64,000 nucleotides of DNA, taken from contig OZ251577.1 of assembly GCA_965243805.1 (NCBI GenBank), positions 1,550,001 through 1,614,000 of the forward strand, given 5' to 3'. The stretch is from CATQHQ01 sp965243805. Its GTDB lineage: Bacteria > Gemmatimonadota > Gemmatimonadetes > Longimicrobiales > Gaopeijiaceae. The notes below the pieces were generated by a model. It was not told where the DNA came from. It saw nothing but the letters and a program-made list of their open reading frames with translations, and did not search any database. A program made the position numbers and the translations under genes. Shown piece by piece: positions 62,454 through 64,000 of the stretch (positions within the stretch are counted from its first letter, which is position 1; each line of letters begins with the position of its first letter).

Positions 62454-63257
62454 GTGACCAGCCCAGCTGCACAGGTGGTGGCGGACCCCCTGGAGATCGG
62501 CGGCCGCACATTCGCCTCGCGGCTGATCGTTGGAACGGGCAAGTACGGCAGCAGCGAGGAGATGCTTGACGCGATCCGAGCCAGCGGAGCAGAGATGGTC
62601 ACGGTGGCCGTTCGTCGAGTGGACTTGGATAGAGGCGGGGACGAGGGCATCCTGCGCCACCTGAAGCCAGACGAGTTCTTCCTCCTTCCCAACACGGCGG
62701 GTTGCTTCACGGCCGACGACGCATTGCGCTACGCCCGCTTGGGACGGGCCGCTGGGTTGTCCGAATGGATCAAGCTGGAGGTGATCGGCGACCAGGCCAC
62801 GCTGCTCCCGGATGTAGCCGCAACGCTGACGGCGGCCGTCAAGCTGGTGGCGGAGGGCTTCAAGGTCATGGCCTACACCAACGACGACTTGGTGACCGCC
62901 CTGCGGCTGGAGGACGCGGGATGCGTCGCGGTGATGCCTCTGGCCAGCCCCATCGGGAGCGGCCTGGGGGTTGTAAACCCGTTTTACATCCGCGAGATCA
63001 AGCGACGCCTGTCGGTTCCCGTGATCGTGGACGCCGGCGTGGGCACCGCTTCCGACGCTTGCGTGACGATGGAGCAGGGGGTGGACGGCGTCTTGATGAA
63101 CACGGCGATCGCCGCCGCGGACGACCCGCCCAAAATGGCCGCTGCCATGAAGCTGGCGGTCAGAGCAGGGCGGGCAGCCTACTTGGCTGGGAGGATGCCT
63201 GCTCGCGAGATCGCGGTGCCGTCGTCGCCTGTGTCGGGTATGCTCTACCGCAGTTGA
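62454..63257 (+). CDS. thiG: thiazole synthase
   Basis: The 267-residue TIM-barrel enzyme builds the thiazole ring from DXP, the ThiS thiocarboxylate and dehydroglycine. Motifs are LIVGTGKYGSSEEM, WIKLEVIGDQATLLPD with the Schiff-base Lys, FKVMAYTNDD, PLASPIGSGLGVVNP and VDAGVGTASDACVTMEQG. The GTG start at 62454 follows thiS by 25 bases, so ThiS and ThiG are made together. Its stop overlaps the rsmB start as TTGA. Confidence 0.94.
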   Translation: MTSPAAQVVADPLEIGGRTFASRLIVGTGKYGSSEEMLDAIRASGAEMVTVAVRRVDLDRGGDEGILRHLKPDEFFLLPNTAGCFTADDALRYARLGRAAGLSEWIKLEVIGDQATLLPDVAATLTAAVKLVAEGFKVMAYTNDDLVTALRLEDAGCVAVMPLASPIGSGLGVVNPFYIREIKRRLSVPVIVDAGVGTASDACVTMEQGVDGVLMNTAIAAADDPPKMAAAMKLAVRAGRAAYLAGRMPAREIAVPSSPVSGMLYRS

Positions 63258-64000
63258 GCGACGACGGAAGACCTCGGCCCAGGCGTAGCCGGCGTTACGC
63301 CCGCACTCACCCGGGAAGTCGTGGCCGAAAGCGTCGGGGAGTCGACCGCCGATCGCCGGGTCGCGCTCTGGCGGCATCGATCCTGTTGGAAGTGGAGGCG
63401 GGCCGGCGCCTGGATGTGGCCTGGGAGGCGTCGGGAGCGCCCGTCGCATCGGACAGGGCGTGGATTCGTTCGCTGGTTTATGGGACGGTTCGGCTGCGAG
63501 GCCGGCTTGACCACCTCCTGACGAAGACGGCGAGTCGTGATCCCGAGGAGCTGGACCCTCCTGTGCGCACGGCCCTTCGAATGGGGGCCTACCAGATCTT
63601 GGAGATGGGCAGCGTCCCGGCATACGCGGCCGTCTCTCAATCCGTGGAGCAGGTAAAGGCGACGCGATCGCGTGCGGCGGCGGGGCTCGTGAACGCCGTG
63701 CTCAGGAAGTTCGTCGAGGCGGTCGTCGCGCCTGACTCCACGAGCCCCATCGCCAGTTCCACATCCCCCGCCGACACCACATCTCCTGCCGATTTCACTC
63801 CCAGCGCCGAGTGGGGCTTCCCCGACCCCGCCGACGATCTGGAGGGCTACTTGGCAACATGGGGATCGCACCCGCGCTGGCTGGTTCGCCGCTGGACGCA
63901 CCGATTCGGGAACGCTGCCGCCCGTCGGCTGGTGGAGGCGAACAACCGAGAGCCGGCCACCTACCTGCGACCCGTGGGGCTCGCTCCTTCCGACGCCGTC
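63254..64000 (+). CDS. rsmB: 16S rRNA (cytosine-967 C5) methyltransferase, 5' part
   Basis: The frame opens at TTG 63254, overlapping the thiG stop, and runs off the window end. After a basic N-terminus of about 35 residues, the sequence LAASILLEVEAGRRLDVAWE, ASDRAWIRSLVYGTVRLRGRLDHLL, ALRMGAYQILEMGSVPAYAAVSQSVE and AAAGLVNAVLRKF matches the NusB-like RNA-binding domain of RsmB (also called Fmu/Sun). The catalytic domain lies beyond the window, apart from its first residues. A diverged repeat encodes a Ser/Thr/Pro-rich stretch (TSPIASSTSPADTTSPADF). Confidence 0.9.
   Translation, partial: MSDDGRPRPRRSRRYARTHPGSRGRKRRGVDRRSPGRALAASILLEVEAGRRLDVAWEASGAPVASDRAWIRSLVYGTVRLRGRLDHLLTKTASRDPEELDPPVRTALRMGAYQILEMGSVPAYAAVSQSVEQVKATRSRAAAGLVNAVLRKFVEAVVAPDSTSPIASSTSPADTTSPADFTPSAEWGFPDPADDLEGYLATWGSHPRWLVRRWTHRFGNAAARRLVEANNREPATYLRPVGLAPSDAV

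Overview
The window is a stretch of a high-GC bacterial chromosome, densely packed and mostly read from the + strand. Two paralogous SusC/SusD-type outer-membrane receptor pairs, many lipoproteins and exported metallopeptidases, exported amidohydrolases and a 6-bladed beta-propeller lipid-export-style secretome point to a diderm from the Gemmatimonadota/FCB side of the tree. That placement is inferred from gene content; there is no rRNA gene here. Very many genes start with GTG or TTG and overlap the upstream stop (ATGA, GTGA, TTGA; apparently also CTGA).

Layout. 1-3044: the 3' part of a quinohemoprotein amine dehydrogenase locus (qhpC fragment, qhpB, and a QhpF-like ABC exporter). 3168-7456: a Tat-exported PLP aminotransferase, an aquaporin, a small membrane protein on the - strand, a histidine-rich polytopic membrane protein and a coupled anchored protein. 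7678-21924: SusC/SusD pair 1, a lipoprotein, a Fic-type AMPylator with an AbiEi-like N-terminus, a small lipoprotein, SusC/SusD pair 2, a secreted carboxypeptidase-regulatory-like protein and a fusion of an RnfD/NqrB-like membrane domain to Sel1-type repeats. 21998-25303: exported amidohydrolase, AAA ATPase and a PadR repressor with palindromic operator-like sites. 25555-30769: a 1,170-residue lipoprotein with Big, Calx-beta, LRR and zinc-peptidase modules, followed by aconitase-X large and small subunits. 30789-32475: an XRE-ImmA/IrrE protein and a small protein, with visibly lower GC around the small gene. 32788-39754: M1 peptidase, DUF5117/DUF4953-type zinc peptidase, beta-propeller protein, amidohydrolase. 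39827-48573: two related ~950-residue helical-repeat proteins of unknown function that alternate with acyl-CoA dehydrogenase, CitE-like lyase and MaoC-like hydratase genes. 48630-53337: a TolB-propeller amidohydrolase and an Rpn-family nuclease. 53334-64000: housekeeping queA, tgt, yajC, def, fmt, then an LRR metallopeptidase, thiE, thiS, thiG and the 5' part of rsmB.

Reading together: much of the window serves import and breakdown of extracellular protein or peptide material (receptors, surface peptidases with LRR modules, peptidases, dipeptidase-like amidohydrolases, a possible 3-hydroxyproline dehydratase), alongside tRNA modification, formyl-Met processing and thiamine synthesis. The least explained part is the pair of giant paralogs at 39827-47675. 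A second genome-level trait is the repeated occurrence of 16-25 bp tandem duplications at gene ends, many of which span the stop codon.
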